Shown here piece by piece: positions 33,012 to 45,500 of a DNA stretch of 64,000 nucleotides; position 1 is the stretch's first letter, and each line of letters starts with the position of its first letter. The notes under the pieces are model-generated. The model saw only the letters and a program-made list of their open reading frames with translations, was not told the origin of the DNA and made no database searches. The translations under genes were made by a program, and so were the position numbers. The DNA lies in contig CM069872.1 of NCBI GenBank assembly GCA_036172665.1, positions 53,678,101 through 53,742,100 on the forward strand, written 5' to 3'. This DNA is from Prosopocoilus inquinatus (lineage: Eukaryota; Arthropoda; Insecta; Coleoptera; Lucanidae).

Positions 33012-36000
33012 TCAAGTCATTCCATTGCTGGGCCCCTCCCACTCAATTAAATACTCGGTCTTACCGGTGGGCCCAATTCGTTTCGCTTTAATACTAAACC
33101 GTTCTCCGGCTGCAATGCGGGTGGCAGCACCGAAGTAACTGTTGACCGAATTCTTCAGGTCGTCCATGCTAATGTCGGGCTCCTGTTTCACGGGGCTGGG
33201 CTTGGGGGTGGGTGGATTCGACGAGGTCTTTTCTTTCTCCTGGTTCTTCTCCTGCCTCTGTCTCAACCGCCGGCCGTTCAACGCGTAATCAACGCAGTTG
33301 CCGATCTGCGATTGAGGCGACGTGTTTTGGTTGAGACTAGAGCGCAAGTTCCTCTGCCCCCATTCCTTCGCGTCCGGCCGCACGGGAACCACAGCCGCCG
33401 TTTTGCTGGCGGTGGGAACCCCCGTGGTGTACGCCGCCGCCAATTGGTTGGCCCTGTTCCTCCGAAATCTTCGTCGCTTTACCTCCCCGTTCGGCCCTAT
33501 GCAGATGTCTTTTTCGCTCAACTGCCTCTTCATGGGTCTCACGATGGGTTTCCCCGGTATGACGGCAGTCAGAGGCAAGGGTAACGTGATTGCGTCCTTA
33601 CTCCTTCGCTTCTTCGAATCCTCGGTGTTTCCCCTCAGCAAAGTCAAGAACGGATTGTTCTTGCCCTCGAAGTCCTTCGGCGGTGGTATGATCAAATCCA
33701 GCGTGCTCTTAGAGGAAGTCTCGTCTCCTGAAGTATCACAAGGAGTATTCAATTCGACCAAGTTGTTACTATCTAAATTACTTCTAGTCAAATTTGATTT
33801 GGTTAGTTTGTTCGAGGCTTTGCTCAATGCGTTGAGGTTCTGAGCTAAGCTGTTGGACTCCTCGGAGAAGTCCGGCCCTAAAGTAGTTAAAGTCCCTGAG
33901 GCAGGTGGCGTCGGCGGTGCGGAAACGGACGTGGGGGGCGTTAAAGGCAGTGTTTCACTTTTACTATCTAAACTTAGTCTTTTAGTTTTGTGGTGATAAT
34001 CGCTCTCGATCTTCCGCTTCTTCACTTCGTCCTTGTCTTTCCTTCGTTGCCTTCTCAGTAGTTTGTCTCGCTCGCGCACGTTTAGAGCCAGCAATCTCCG
34101 CTTGTGCTTCAGGCTGATCTTCGGGAACGGCACGCTCCTTTTAGCGCAGCCCCCGCCGTACTCGAGCTTGTAGAGCTTCTTGTTGTCCAGGTGGTGCTCT
34201 TCCTGCTCGACGTCGGGGCTGGGGCAAGGCGATTCCGTCTCGGATTGTGCATTGCTCTCTTGATATGCGATACCCATCATAATATTCAGCATGTGACTAT
34301 CCACGGGGACTATCTTGCTCAAGCCGTCCTCGGCTTTCGTGTCCAACAAAGGCAGAAATTGCAGCCTGCGATTGCCCTGCCATCTCTCCTTGAGTTCCTC
34401 CTCGGAAATCGGTCCTACGGCGGGGAGGGTGACGCAAGGGGCGGGCGGAGGCAGTCGTATCCTCAGGCCCCATATTGTCGTACGCTTCTTGATCTCCCGG
34501 CCGCATTTAAAGCGATTCCTATTGTTTGTTAGAACCGACAAAATATTTTCTCGGCGCTCAGACTTTGAAACATTAAAAATCTGCAAGCACAAACGACACA
34601 ACATTACAGGAGAAATAAACTCCAATTGTTTCTGTGACGTTCGATGCAGTGACGTCAACATCACAGGTTCAATAACATTAAACTTGCCGTGACGTCAGCG
34701 TGACGTAAATTTTAAACTTGTGGTTTCAAGCATACGTGATCCAATTTTCTATTAATTACATTTTCAACTTGTAACATAAAAAAAATATTACAGCAGTTTC
34801 TAATTAATTCAGAAATAATTGCTCTCTGAAGTAACAACCAATTTAAACAGTTTTGACGAATCCAAACCAGTTGGGAACTATGTATATTATTTTTGGGGCA
34901 TATTTATAGCCTGACTCTTCATGAATTTCTTCTTATGTATATAAGCAAAAGTATTAAACAATTTTTAATTCTTCAGTTTTTAGTGTGTTATAATTTATTT
35001 AATTTAATAAGTTCCAAAAAAAAGTAAGTTTTATGTAAATCAAACTTTTATCTCTTCACCTAATTTCATCAAAAATATTAAAGAATTTGAGTGTTTTACT
35101 TTACCTTTGGTGGAAGCTGAAGTGCATGCCAGTTATCGTTGATATACGGAATGACAACAGTATCTAAATCATAATACTTCTTGCTGTTGTAAGCGGTAAG
35201 GTTGAACAACATTAGGTGAACCAGATCGACCCACTTCAACTCTAACCTCCGGAGGAATTCCTTCCCGTGGTTGCACACCGAGCAAACGAACACATAAAAC
35301 CTGTCGCCGCAGTAGAGGGGGAACTGCAGACAGCCGACGCACTTCTCGTGAAACCACTGCCTGCACCGCCCGCACTGCAGCATCTGCGTGTACCACTCTC
35401 CGTTGGTGCCGCAGTAGCAGTAAATCTGTTCCATGTTGACTCGATGGTACGTGTCCCACGTCAGAGCCTCCAGCTGCAAGCATCGAGTGAGCCTGTTGCT
35501 TTCAAAGTACAAATCGACTTACGTCATACGGGAACGCCTTGATCTCGGTTGCGACCCCCATCGAGCTCGGGTTATCCACCCCCGAACAGATTTTGCGTAT
35601 CGAGTCCTTTCGCAAGTGCTTGTAATCTGAGCTTTTCCTTTGCCTGATCGGCTCTTGAGCGATACACCTTCGACATATCCAACTTGCTCCTGAAACATTC
35701 ACACAGAAACAATTTAGTACTTATATTTGAAAAGATTTGATTTGAAAGATTGTAGAAATGAGCATCAGCATCGCTTTGAAAATGAATTATTTACTAAAGT
35801 CTGCTGCAATATTAGAGTCTATTTTACATTTTCAATCATTCTTGTAAGAATTTTTAACTCTTGTGTTTGACGAGCTTGGCGATTCAGCGCCATCTGTTAT
35901 TCGTATTTCTAAAATTGCAATTAAATGTCGTTCATGGAATTTAAAATTACTTGCAAACTACATGAAATCAGATGATGTGATGATGATGATGATGATGATA

Positions 36001-36940
36001 TTACGTGCTCTAGTATGATTGTAATAGTGATGTCTATTACCAAAAGGTGAAAATCAATTGGTAAAGTGAAGCGCCATCTATTAGGTTTGCAATTAAGTCA
36101 TGAAAGGGACTTCGAAAATTACCAAACGCTGAATTCAAGCAAAGTGGAAAAGTTTAAATTAAAAAGAAAGAGGGCAAAACAGATGGTGACTGAAAATAAA
36201 ACAAGTGCTAATTGAATTTGATTGAGCAAGGGCCTTCCAAAATATTCTGTCAATGTTGCTAAGATCGCTCGGCCCCAGGAATTTCTTTTTTTGAACTTCC
36301 ATGTAAACAAAATGACAGATTTAATACAAAAATCAGGCAGTTATTAGAGTAAATCAAAAGTCCAATCCAACAAGTGGCAGCACTGTTTCCAGAATAAACA
36401 ATTGAATTCAGCCACTATCCCTCCCCCAACCTTCCGAAAATTAATGATGGAAAATGAAATCTTTGATGATTTTCACACACATACGATAAGTTGTTGTATT
36501 TGTAGCTGGAGTGTGTTACCTTCTTTTTGACAACCGGCAGGTATTTCAGGTTGATGGCATCTCTGGTGATAGCCCCTTCCACACTTATCACAGACGGTGA
36601 TTTCATGTTTGTTTTTTGGTGCGGATTTTTTACAAACGACACACAGCAGATCCTCCTGTTCAGGTGTGCTAAGCTTGGTGAGGTCTCGGTAGCTGGACCA
36701 GCTGTCTGTGTTGTCTCCGAATTTGACCAGGCATTGCTCTCGTATGGGGTCGACTTCGACGACCGTGCCCAGATAGAAGCGGCCGTCTTTCTGCTTGAGG
36801 AGCACGTCCTGACCGGGAGTGAACTCGGATTTCTCTCTTTCTACTGTCGTGGTGGAATCAGGTACTACGGTTTCCTCAGAAATGGACTTCCTGCTGCGCA
36901 AACTTGTGTGTTGAGACGATGAGCTTAAGACCGAAGTCAT
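33012..36940 (-). CDS. Pcl: Polycomb-like protein (PHF1/MTF2/PHF19 family)
   Basis: Four coding exons: 36940-36520, 35689-35523, 35473-35105, 34580-33012 (2526 nt, 841 aa). The product is a PRC2 accessory subunit that targets H3K27 methylation. Domains: Tudor about 38-92 (DVLLKQKDGRFYLGTVVEVD), PHD1 about 100-149 (CVVC..CDKCGRGYHQRC..WICRRC), PHD2 about 214-264 (YCYCG..MLQCGRCRQWFHEKC..CSVC), extended-homology winged helix about 265-370 (WVDLVHLMLFNL, FKCGREIKKR), a long basic/Pro-rich linker, and the C-terminal chromo-like end (YLIEWEG) at about 801-841. I chose ATG 36940 (MTSVLSSSS) because the upstream in-frame codons include no ATG. A possible 5' UTR acceptor is at 37013, and a 5-codon uORF (MSAPL) starts at 36974. 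In the Tudor domain the first cage Trp of vertebrate PHF1 is Gln here, as in the incomplete cage reported for Drosophila Pcl. Confidence 0.93.
34635..34708 (-). promoter_or_regulatory. Cluster of CRE-type sites in Pcl intron 3
   Basis: TGACGTTC (34635), TGACGTCA (34650), TGACGTCA (34690) and TGACGTAA (34701) within 75 bp, just upstream of Pcl's last exon. These match CREB/ATF sites; function is inference. Confidence 0.4.
35885..35896 (+). promoter_or_regulatory. CAGCGCCATCTG motif in Pcl intron 1
   Basis: Recurrent CTCF-like motif; a second copy (GCGCCATCTA, 36071-36080) lies 185 bp away in the same intron and orientation. Confidence 0.3.
35971..36000. repeat. (ATG)n microsatellite
   Basis: GATGATGTGATGATGATGATGATGATGATA in Pcl intron 1 between the two GCGCCATCT motifs. 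Confidence 0.9.
36071..36080 (+). promoter_or_regulatory. GCGCCATCTA motif in Pcl intron 1
   Basis: Exact recurrent motif; partner of the site at 35885. Binding by CTCF is an inference from motif resemblance. Confidence 0.3.
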
Positions 36941-37012
36941 CTTTGTGGCTGGCTGGATCAAAGGGGGGCGCTCATTCTGAGTCGTGAGGTTAATTTCCAG
37001 CTGACGGCCGTT

Positions 37013-37570
37013 CTGTGAACATCGCACGTACGATTTATTCACACACCCATGTTTTCAGAAGTCTAGTATCTAGTTAAATGGCCTCCTTCTGTTTTCACCA
37101 GCAGGTTCAGCGCGAGTGGCATGCAAGCGACGCCGCTGAACGTGTGGCTTGTTTACCTTTGCGAATATCGTCCCTTTTCAACACACAAGTCCGTCCGATA
37201 TCATTATATACTTTCGGCCATTAGTACAACTGTTTGTTCAAAGCCCGCCAAACACAAGCGACACATCAACACCGATTTTATTACTGAAAGCGCCGGCGGA
37301 ATGCGTCACATTCGAGTCATGGTGGCGTTGCGAGGCCGTCGTTCGATATTCCGGCCGATTAAAACCATAAACGCACGGCGAATTTCAAAATTTTAACGAA
37401 ATTTTTAATGTTATCGTGAGGTCGCCACTTGGCATCAAACCGCCTGGGGACTTTTCGCGCGCGCCGCGCTGCCAATCTCAAAAATCCACCACAGCGACGC
37501 ACCGACGAGCCACCGCGGAAACGAGAAACAAAAGGCGCGGGAATTTCAAATCGACACAAAAATAAAACGC
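37013..37570 (-). promoter_or_regulatory. Pcl 5' leader and promoter region
   Basis: GC-richer stretch between Pcl and the end of fs(1)h. On the - strand, CTGCTGGTGAAAACAG (about 37095) is a possible 5' UTR donor that would pair with the acceptor at 37013. The region directly abuts the probable fs(1)h poly(A) site, so the two tandem genes leave almost no spacer. Confidence 0.35.
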
Positions 37571-37574
37571 CCAC

Positions 37575-39563
37575 GCGAAGGATTTCTGTAATTTATTTCT
37601 AAACATCACTATATTTACGACATATTTAAAAATAATGAAAAAATATGTAACAGCCATACAATATATAAATTACGTTACAAATAATAAATTTAAATAAAAA
37701 CAACTTAGCCACATCTTCATTAATAATAATAATTTATGCACATGATGAGAAGATGAATACGAAAACGAAATTATATATTTTCGGAGGAAACGCGGAAATT
37801 CAGAAGGGGGGAGGGGGGGTGCGCAAGGCACACGTAAAACCCATCAAATCGATAATAATAAAATAATCTTCGGAACGGGGGAAAACAACAGTTTCATAAA
37901 TAATCACCTGCGAACTTTTAAAAATAGTCAAAGTATATATTACATTGTTAACTTTTTACATTTTTTTAACTTTTTCGTTTAATTCGTAAGTGTGTGTGTG
38001 TGTGTGTGTTATATATAAAAAAGACCATACATCTTCAAATACAATACCTACGATCTAAGAAGCATTAAAAAAAAAGTGTGGTACACTAATATAAATAAAA
38101 TAAAATACGAGAAAACGAGTTTTAGGCTTCCATCTCGCGCCGCCCTTCTTTGATTTTATTGCTGATTGACGTCGAGGAAACGAGATGGAAACCTAAAACG
38201 GCGTGTGGGGGGCGGTGGGCGGGACGGGGGGTTTAATACAACACGAAACTAAACTTTTTTTGATTCTACAGGGTGAGCGCAATGATTTGTATGACGTGAC
38301 CTACAAACACCACAGCGTATTTTCAACTAACTCGACGCTGGTCTGTTCATGGGGGGGGCTTTAAGTTTTGAAGAAGGTGTCCGAATAATAAATTAAATTG
38401 ATAACCTAGTTAAATTCCTCACCACAATTCCCTAAAGACCTAAAACACTCAATGAAAAAAAAAATCGTCTCTCTGCCTCTCACTTGTTTTTTTTTTATTT
38501 GGTTTTGAATCGCTCACAATTACCTAATCTCTTAATTAAGCTTTGAAAATACTTGCTTGGTATGTATCCTACGCAAACAAGGAGTTTTTCATGGTGAAAA
38601 ATAGGGGGGCGGGGGGGATTGGAAATAAAAAACTCGGTGCGTCTGTTTGGGTTTTTTTTTTTGAATGATGTACGATCCTTTGGTTGCTGTGTGACATTTC
38701 AGACTCATTAGCAGTCCATGTCGCATTCATGAATTTAATTGTAATTACAAATAATTTTTTTCCCTTGATTCATCAAGCAATGGGTGGTACTCGAAAGTAT
38801 TTCATAAAAACAAATTAACACAATCTAGTTGCAGCTAGATTTTTTTGAATTTAGAAAACGTCAGCAATTTACAGGGGGTGGTGGTGGTGGTGGTAATAAG
38901 TCAGTTACAAGCAAGTACTCCAATATTATACATAAATTATTTTGCTGCGTCTTTTTACATGAACATGAAACGTAAATATACTATGAACATTTTATTATAC
39001 CCATTAGTGTAGTCAAATTCTCTACTACGAAAGTATGGTGGCAGCAGTGAGAATGCAGCAAATTTCTTCTTCTTCTTCGACATGGTGGCGAGTTGTATGG
39101 TACACAAAACGAATTCTTAGAGAAAAAAAAAATGAGAACGAACAGAAAAGAAAACGAATCGATTTGCTGCTTTTCGAAATGCCGCCCAAACGAAATCAAC
39201 CTTAACTATTACTAAACCCATTTTATGTACAATTCACAATCTGTTATAAACATTGTATACTATTTACATACCTATATATATTTTTATGTGTATGTATTAT
39301 TTATAATATTTATATAAATTTAATCGCTAAACTTATAAAAAACCTACTATGAAACATTAATAAAAAATGAGCTAGTTCATACAAAAAGGATACTGTGAAT
39401 ACATGGTGAAGCACAACACACGATATTTTTGGAAGCCTCGGAAACGTCTCTGAGCGAGCACACCTAACATCAGTAGTAACACTTCATCAACTCGTATAAA
39501 CATGTATGTTGTATTTACTGTTAACGTCGTCGTCCGTAACGTAACGAGTAGTAATAATGAACA
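37575..39563 (-). other. Probable 3' UTR of the long fs(1)h isoform
   Basis: No gene is seen in 2 kb after the long-isoform stop. AATAAA on the - strand at 37597-37592 would end the transcript about 2 kb after the stop. Contains a near-perfect 19-bp stem (38119-38199), a (TG)n run at 37990-38009 and a poly(T)/poly(A)-rich middle. Earlier AATAAA words make shorter ends possible. Confidence 0.5.
38119..38199 (-). other. Stem-loop in the fs(1)h 3' UTR
   Basis: On the - strand, GTTTTAGGTTTCCATCTCG pairs with CGAGATGGAAGCCTAAAAC with one G-U pair and a 43-nt loop. It is isolated and not part of a longer foldback repeat. A regulatory or pre-miRNA-like hairpin is possible; no known miRNA is recognised. 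Confidence 0.5.
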
Positions 39564-42500
39564 TTATAATGAGCCTTCGAATGCGGCCATTAGATCGCTC
39601 TGCATGTTCATGTCGATTTGATTTGCCATCTGCAAACCAAACAAATTTACCACACACGGATTTATTTTAATCAAACAACCTACCGCCTCTCTTTTTCTCC
39701 TTTCCTGCTCGCGCAGCCTCTGCCTATCCCTGTCGATCCTATCCGAGCCAGAACTCTGAGATCCAGGGGATATACTGCCTTCAGCCGGAGACGATCTCAA
39801 TTCTTCCACCCTCGAAGCCGGTAGCGGTTGCTGCTGTTCTGCCGCAGCTTTCCTAATTCACCGAAGACAATTTATTCATGTTACAACCGCATTCACTTAC
39901 TTCAATTACCTAATTTTCTCTAACGCATCGTCTTCTTCTTTTTCTCTCCTTCGCTCTATCTCCACCCTCAGCCGTTCCTTCTCGGCCTGCTCTTTCTGCT
40001 GCCTCTTCAGCTCCATGTTTTCCAATCGCTGCTTCTCCCTGTCCAGCTTCTCTTTCGCTTGCTTCTGGAACGCCTTGAAGCTATCCTTCAACTGTTGCCT
40101 GTTGTTGCTTCCGCCCAAGGAATTATTCTGTGGCGAACTAGCCTGAGCCAGGCTGGACCAGGAGCTGGCGTTCTTCACGTTCGGCTCGTGCTTGCTCTTG
40201 TAGTTGAACGACTGCGAGTGCTTCTGTTCCGGGGGGGTCAGTTTCTTTTCGGTCGTTAGACTCAAGTTGGGCAGGGGATCGGTGAGTTCCTCGATGGGCT
40301 TGGGCTGAATGAGGGGCTCCTTTTTCATGGTGGATGGTACGTTGTTGACGTGCTGGGGGATCGGGTCGAACATCGACGATATGTGCACGTTCATGGGGAA
40401 TCCCATCGTCGACAGTCCGTTGTTGTTAGTGTTGAGGTCGAATTCGTGCTTGATTCCGAAGCCGTTGTTGTTCGAGTGTATTACGTTCGAAGGGAGGTTC
40501 GCCGCCGAAGGAATCATGGGGGAGATGTTGTTTTCAAGACGGATCACAGGGTTGTTGGGGGGTAGGACGACATTGTGAGGTGGCTTAATCTCGAATTGTT
40601 GCGGTTGCTGCTGCAATACAGGAGGGTTTAGGTTAGGGTTGTAGGCGGTGTTTCCCGCCGCTGAATTGGCGAGGATGGCCGGTAATTGCACCATGTTCTC
40701 TATGGGTTCGCTCTTAATAATATCGTGCTCTAGGTTAGCAAGTGACTGCTCTAAAGGATCCGTGTAAGTACTAGGCAAGGGTGTGATGACGTTCGGCTTG
40801 GGTTTATCGGGTGATGGTGTGGGTAGAGCTACGGGTTTGGGTGCTTGTGGAACGGTTGTGGGTGTGATGGTCTGTGCCTGTAGTGGGGTTGAATTCGTTT
40901 TTTCGCCACTTATCGACGGCTTCCGGTTTGTTACGGAGGCGTTTGGCTTGCTGCTCACGTGATTTGGAACACTCGCGTTTGGCGGCGCCTGATTGTTAGC
41001 CAGGTTATTGTTAGTCGAGACACTGAGCGGTGGTATGATGGGAACTAACGGATGTTCTTTCTGCAAGGTCTTTAAAGTAATTTAATTAACGATTAGGTAC
41101 TCCCCCTTTTATTCTTCAACAAGCAAAACAGCCAGTTCTTTTCGAAACAAGAGAATAAAACGAGCATCATACTCACCAGGGTCGTGTTGTTCCCCACGGA
41201 GGGGTTGGGGGATTTTTTGTTCTTCTTTTTGGAAGGCCGAGCGTCACCTACAAAAACTACAACTGAATAGAGGTTCCCGATTTAACCTTGAGTGCACTGG
41301 GTGTCTGTCTGTCTTGTCGGTGAGACACAGAGAAACAATAACAACCATTTTATAATAAATTTCATATTCAATTTATTTCTGACATCAGTATTACTTAACA
41401 CTTCTTCTTAAGAATGTATAGATATTATATAATTTATGTTCATTGTACAAATGAGAAACGCAACACTAAGAGATAAATAAATACGGGTTACACACCTACA
41501 GAGGCAAGATAAACGATGATAATCAATTATTTAATTAATAATAATAATGATAATAATAATAATAATAGTAAGCTGCGACCGAACTCTCTTACCTAATAAT
41601 ATTCTTTTTATTTACACAGTTAAAATCGAGTTTAATACTTAAAAAAACAAAAGGCGGTGCAGCTTAGTATTTACAGGCGTAGTAAACAAATAATTCAGTA
41701 ACACGTGCCTAAACCTATTTTACCAAACACGTGCCTTGTTGCTTGTTGGAAAAGAGAAGTCAATCTCACTCGAGAGACAACAACACAAGAGAAAAACATA
41801 TAACAAGTAAATAAAAAATTTTTTAAATAGTGATAGAAATATATTTGCGATAAAATTTCTCAAATACATACAATCAATCAATGGAAAAAGGAAAAAAAAA
41901 TAATAATAGAAAAAGGTAGGTGGTAGATAAACACCAGTGCGAGTTAAGTTAAAAAAAAAAAAAAATCAAAGTGAGATTAAGGACGTTCGTAATAAGAGGC
42001 ATAATTTACATGATGCGTGAGAGAGACAGCTTTTGTATGTTGCATCGTCTCATCAATCAACGTATTCACCACACGGAGAGAAAAGAAAAGAGCACAAGTA
42101 ACAGAGTAGCAGACTTGTCTCCTTAGTAGTAAGTCGTTTGCCATTATTAAGTGAATAGCTTAATATCGTTGCCTGAGTACAAACAATGTGGATGGAGGCC
42201 AGCGCCGTAGAAACGTTTTATTTTATTATTTTTAAAATAATACCTCAACCATACAGTGATATCAACCTTTGAGTTTTTTTTTTTTTTTTTGTTATTTTCC
42301 AATTACATTACAAAATTCTCATCGGTATTAAGGTGCTTAGCTTAAACGTTTTTTTTTTTAATTTTAAAAAAAGTACATGAAATGCAAACTTTCAAAAAGA
42401 AGCCCGCCCCATCTAGCGAGCTTCAAGGAATAATCAATCAAGTTTAGATACGACGCCATCTATTACTACTTTTTTGAATTTACACAATGTCAAACTATTT

Positions 42501-45500
42501 TTTTTTTAAACAAAATACGTCACGGGCCAATTGTTGATTTTATGATTACTACAATCTCTTGGAAAATGGAAAGAGGGGGGGGGGGGTTCATGCTGATGAT
42601 AATTATAACAATAATTTATCAGGCAATTCGAATGGTCTCAAAAACATCGACAGTGTTGGAAACTGTAAGAAAAACAATGACACACTGACATGCATCTCTA
42701 ATTCGAAAAAAAAAAAAAAGAAAGTGAGGAGGGATTTTTGAATAAAAAATAAACGTCTTGGTGCAAAACACATCAATGAAATCAAGCGAAAATTTAGTTT
42801 ATAATCAAAAAAATACTATTATTATAAATACGACGTATGAAGAGTTTTTTTTTTGTTTTTTTGGAACAACAACGAAAGCACAAACACCTTAATATGCGAG
42901 TGTAACTAACACAAAAGTAGATGACGAATTCAGCCGCCACACACATTGTCTGCATAAAAACGTAGCGCGTTTTAAAATATTCACCTGCACGTCGTAGTAT
43001 CATCATCATCATCATCATAAAAGTGGTTGTTATTGCTTATACCAAACTGTATGGCCGGTCCACAGCTGCCAGACTCCACACATTAGTGCACTCAAGGCTA
43101 ATTCCAAAAACGCCACTCTAAACAACAACAAGCGGGCAACCTCAACCGACACCATCATCACACGATCATTTTTCCATCGAGATTAACAACAACTTGTGCG
43201 TGCTTGTTTAGAGTGACCTCATTTACATCTTACATGCTCGATAATACTCCTTTTTTTTAAAAAAAAAAACCTAATTTCGCGTGTGTAACATGAAGATACG
43301 TCGAGGCGAGATGGCACTGCTCCTTAACTTTTGACTGAAACTGACGGGAAGAAGTGAATGAAGCAATCAAACAAGGCTAGTGTAAAAGAATAAATATATT
43401 TGGGAAAATAAAACAAACATCTTCAATAACAAATCATACACAAACGGCGGCAGTGTTTCGCTCACTGTATTTCATGTTACACCTTCGAGGAGCTCGAAAA
43501 TCATAAACATAATTATATATAAAAAAAAAAAAACAACACTGTTTTGTTTGTTTGGACAAAGAGCACCAGCTTAAATGCAATAATACAATATCTCTAGCTA
43601 ATTAATTAATTAATTTATAAAGAAAAAAAAAGAGAGGTCGTCAATTAATTCGTTAACCAATTAATTACACACGGGCGGTGGGGGGTTTGCGGTAGTAAAA
43701 AAAAAAAAAAGAAAAACAATAAAATACATCAGAAAATAAATCGATCCTATGTTTACTCGCTACACAGTTCAAACGGATCCACATTTTCCTCTTTCCGCGG
43801 CGGTTCTTTTATTATTATTATTATTATTTTTTTTTTAAGTGCTCACAAAATCAGAGCTGCAGCACACGAAGATAAAATTAAATTAAAAAGAGAAAAAATC
43901 AAACACACACAAAAAAAAACACGATGATTTTCAGACGTCCAAGTCGTCTCCGGTGTAGGAATTAAAAAAAAAAAAAAAGGGAACATGACGTTTGCATTGT
44001 TTCTTTCGAATGAGAAATCGAAGAGACAATTTGTATTATAAAATAAATTATTAACGGGCAATGGTTTTGTGATGTTTTAATCGAAAACAAAACTACAAAG
44101 ATGAGACACAACACAAAGAAGAACATGTAGGGTACATACACGATGATATTGAGGCTGAACAGGATTATAGTAATCACAGCAGCAAGCAATTTAGATATAA
44201 ATTCTGTAGAATAAAAAAAGTGAGTGACATTTCCATATCCCACTACTCGAATGATTAAATTAGGGCTTGGGGGAATCACTCGTTCCTTGGGGGGTAAAAA
44301 AAAAAAAAACAAAGAGTTTAAAGAAAGCATGAGAGGAGAATTAGTATCTAGTATTTAAGATGAGACTTTTCAACTTTCCAGCCAAATTTTAAATGATCAA
44401 CTAGTTTGATCCTAATGCAAAAATCAGATTCTTTCTTCTAATCTTCAGTGCATTCACGTCATACAACTTATTACTAATGCAGTTAATGCAGTTCTAACGA
44501 AACCCGATCTTTCAATGATTTATTTAATTCCACGATAATTTATATAAAACAACTCGTTTATTACAGATGACATTAAAATTGCGCAAGCATTAGAAATTAA
44601 ATAAACGTACGTAAAATAACCATTTTTATCAATATATAGTAGTCGATTTCTAATATGCAAAAAATACTTTGTTTAAAAAAATATATTATCACAGTCAGTA
44701 CAGATTCGGTTCGGTGTACCAGAATTACTTATATACAGGATTACAACTAATTAAAGACCCACCGTGGGGATCTCGTCGTAAACTGTAAGAGATACAAAGA
44801 GGGTCGGTCAAATTATTAAAAAAAAATTGAGGTCTGTAAAAATATGCAAAGAAATCTCGCCTGTGAAATATCTTCAAATTATATTGAAGATTCTCTCGAT
44901 TCCGAAAATCTCGAATATCCTGTTTATTTATTATCATAGAATTACGAAGTTCAGGAATTTTATATTAAAATCGGTGGAAAATCTAAGAACATAGTAAGTT
45001 AGGACTGACAGTTTTGCAGATACGACTGTCAACTGTTTCTTCTCTTATGGGCCTATCTTATAAGTAAGTGTGTCATATCGTCGTGTCTACTCAGATTTCA
45101 TTTTTGTATCACGTGGTGTTGTCACGTCTGAAAAACCATTTTCCAATACAGTTTGACTTTTGGTTTTCACACAAAATTCAAGGCGCGTGTTTTATTGTTT
45201 AGTTGCAATTCGCAGGTGCGGTTATTGACACGGGTTTACCAAACGTGGAGTGACCGACGCGTCGTCTGCTTACGTTTCAAATCTAATGGCCTAGGTTGAG
45301 AAACGTAAGGGAATTCCATAAGGGAGATCCATGTCATTTTTCAAAAACATGACATCTTACAGCGTTTTCCGCTGGCTACACTGGTGTGCATCTCACTTTG
45401 TTACATAAAGCTGAACCGAGAAGGAGATACACTCAGTGCACACCGGTGCAGCCAGCGGAAAACGCTGTAAAATGTCACGTTTTTGAAAAATGACATGGAT

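Noticed and set aside
33322..34692. Several 125-173-codon frames on the + strand
   Set aside because: Antisense shadows of the large Pcl exon, whose frame is conserved with PHF1/MTF2.
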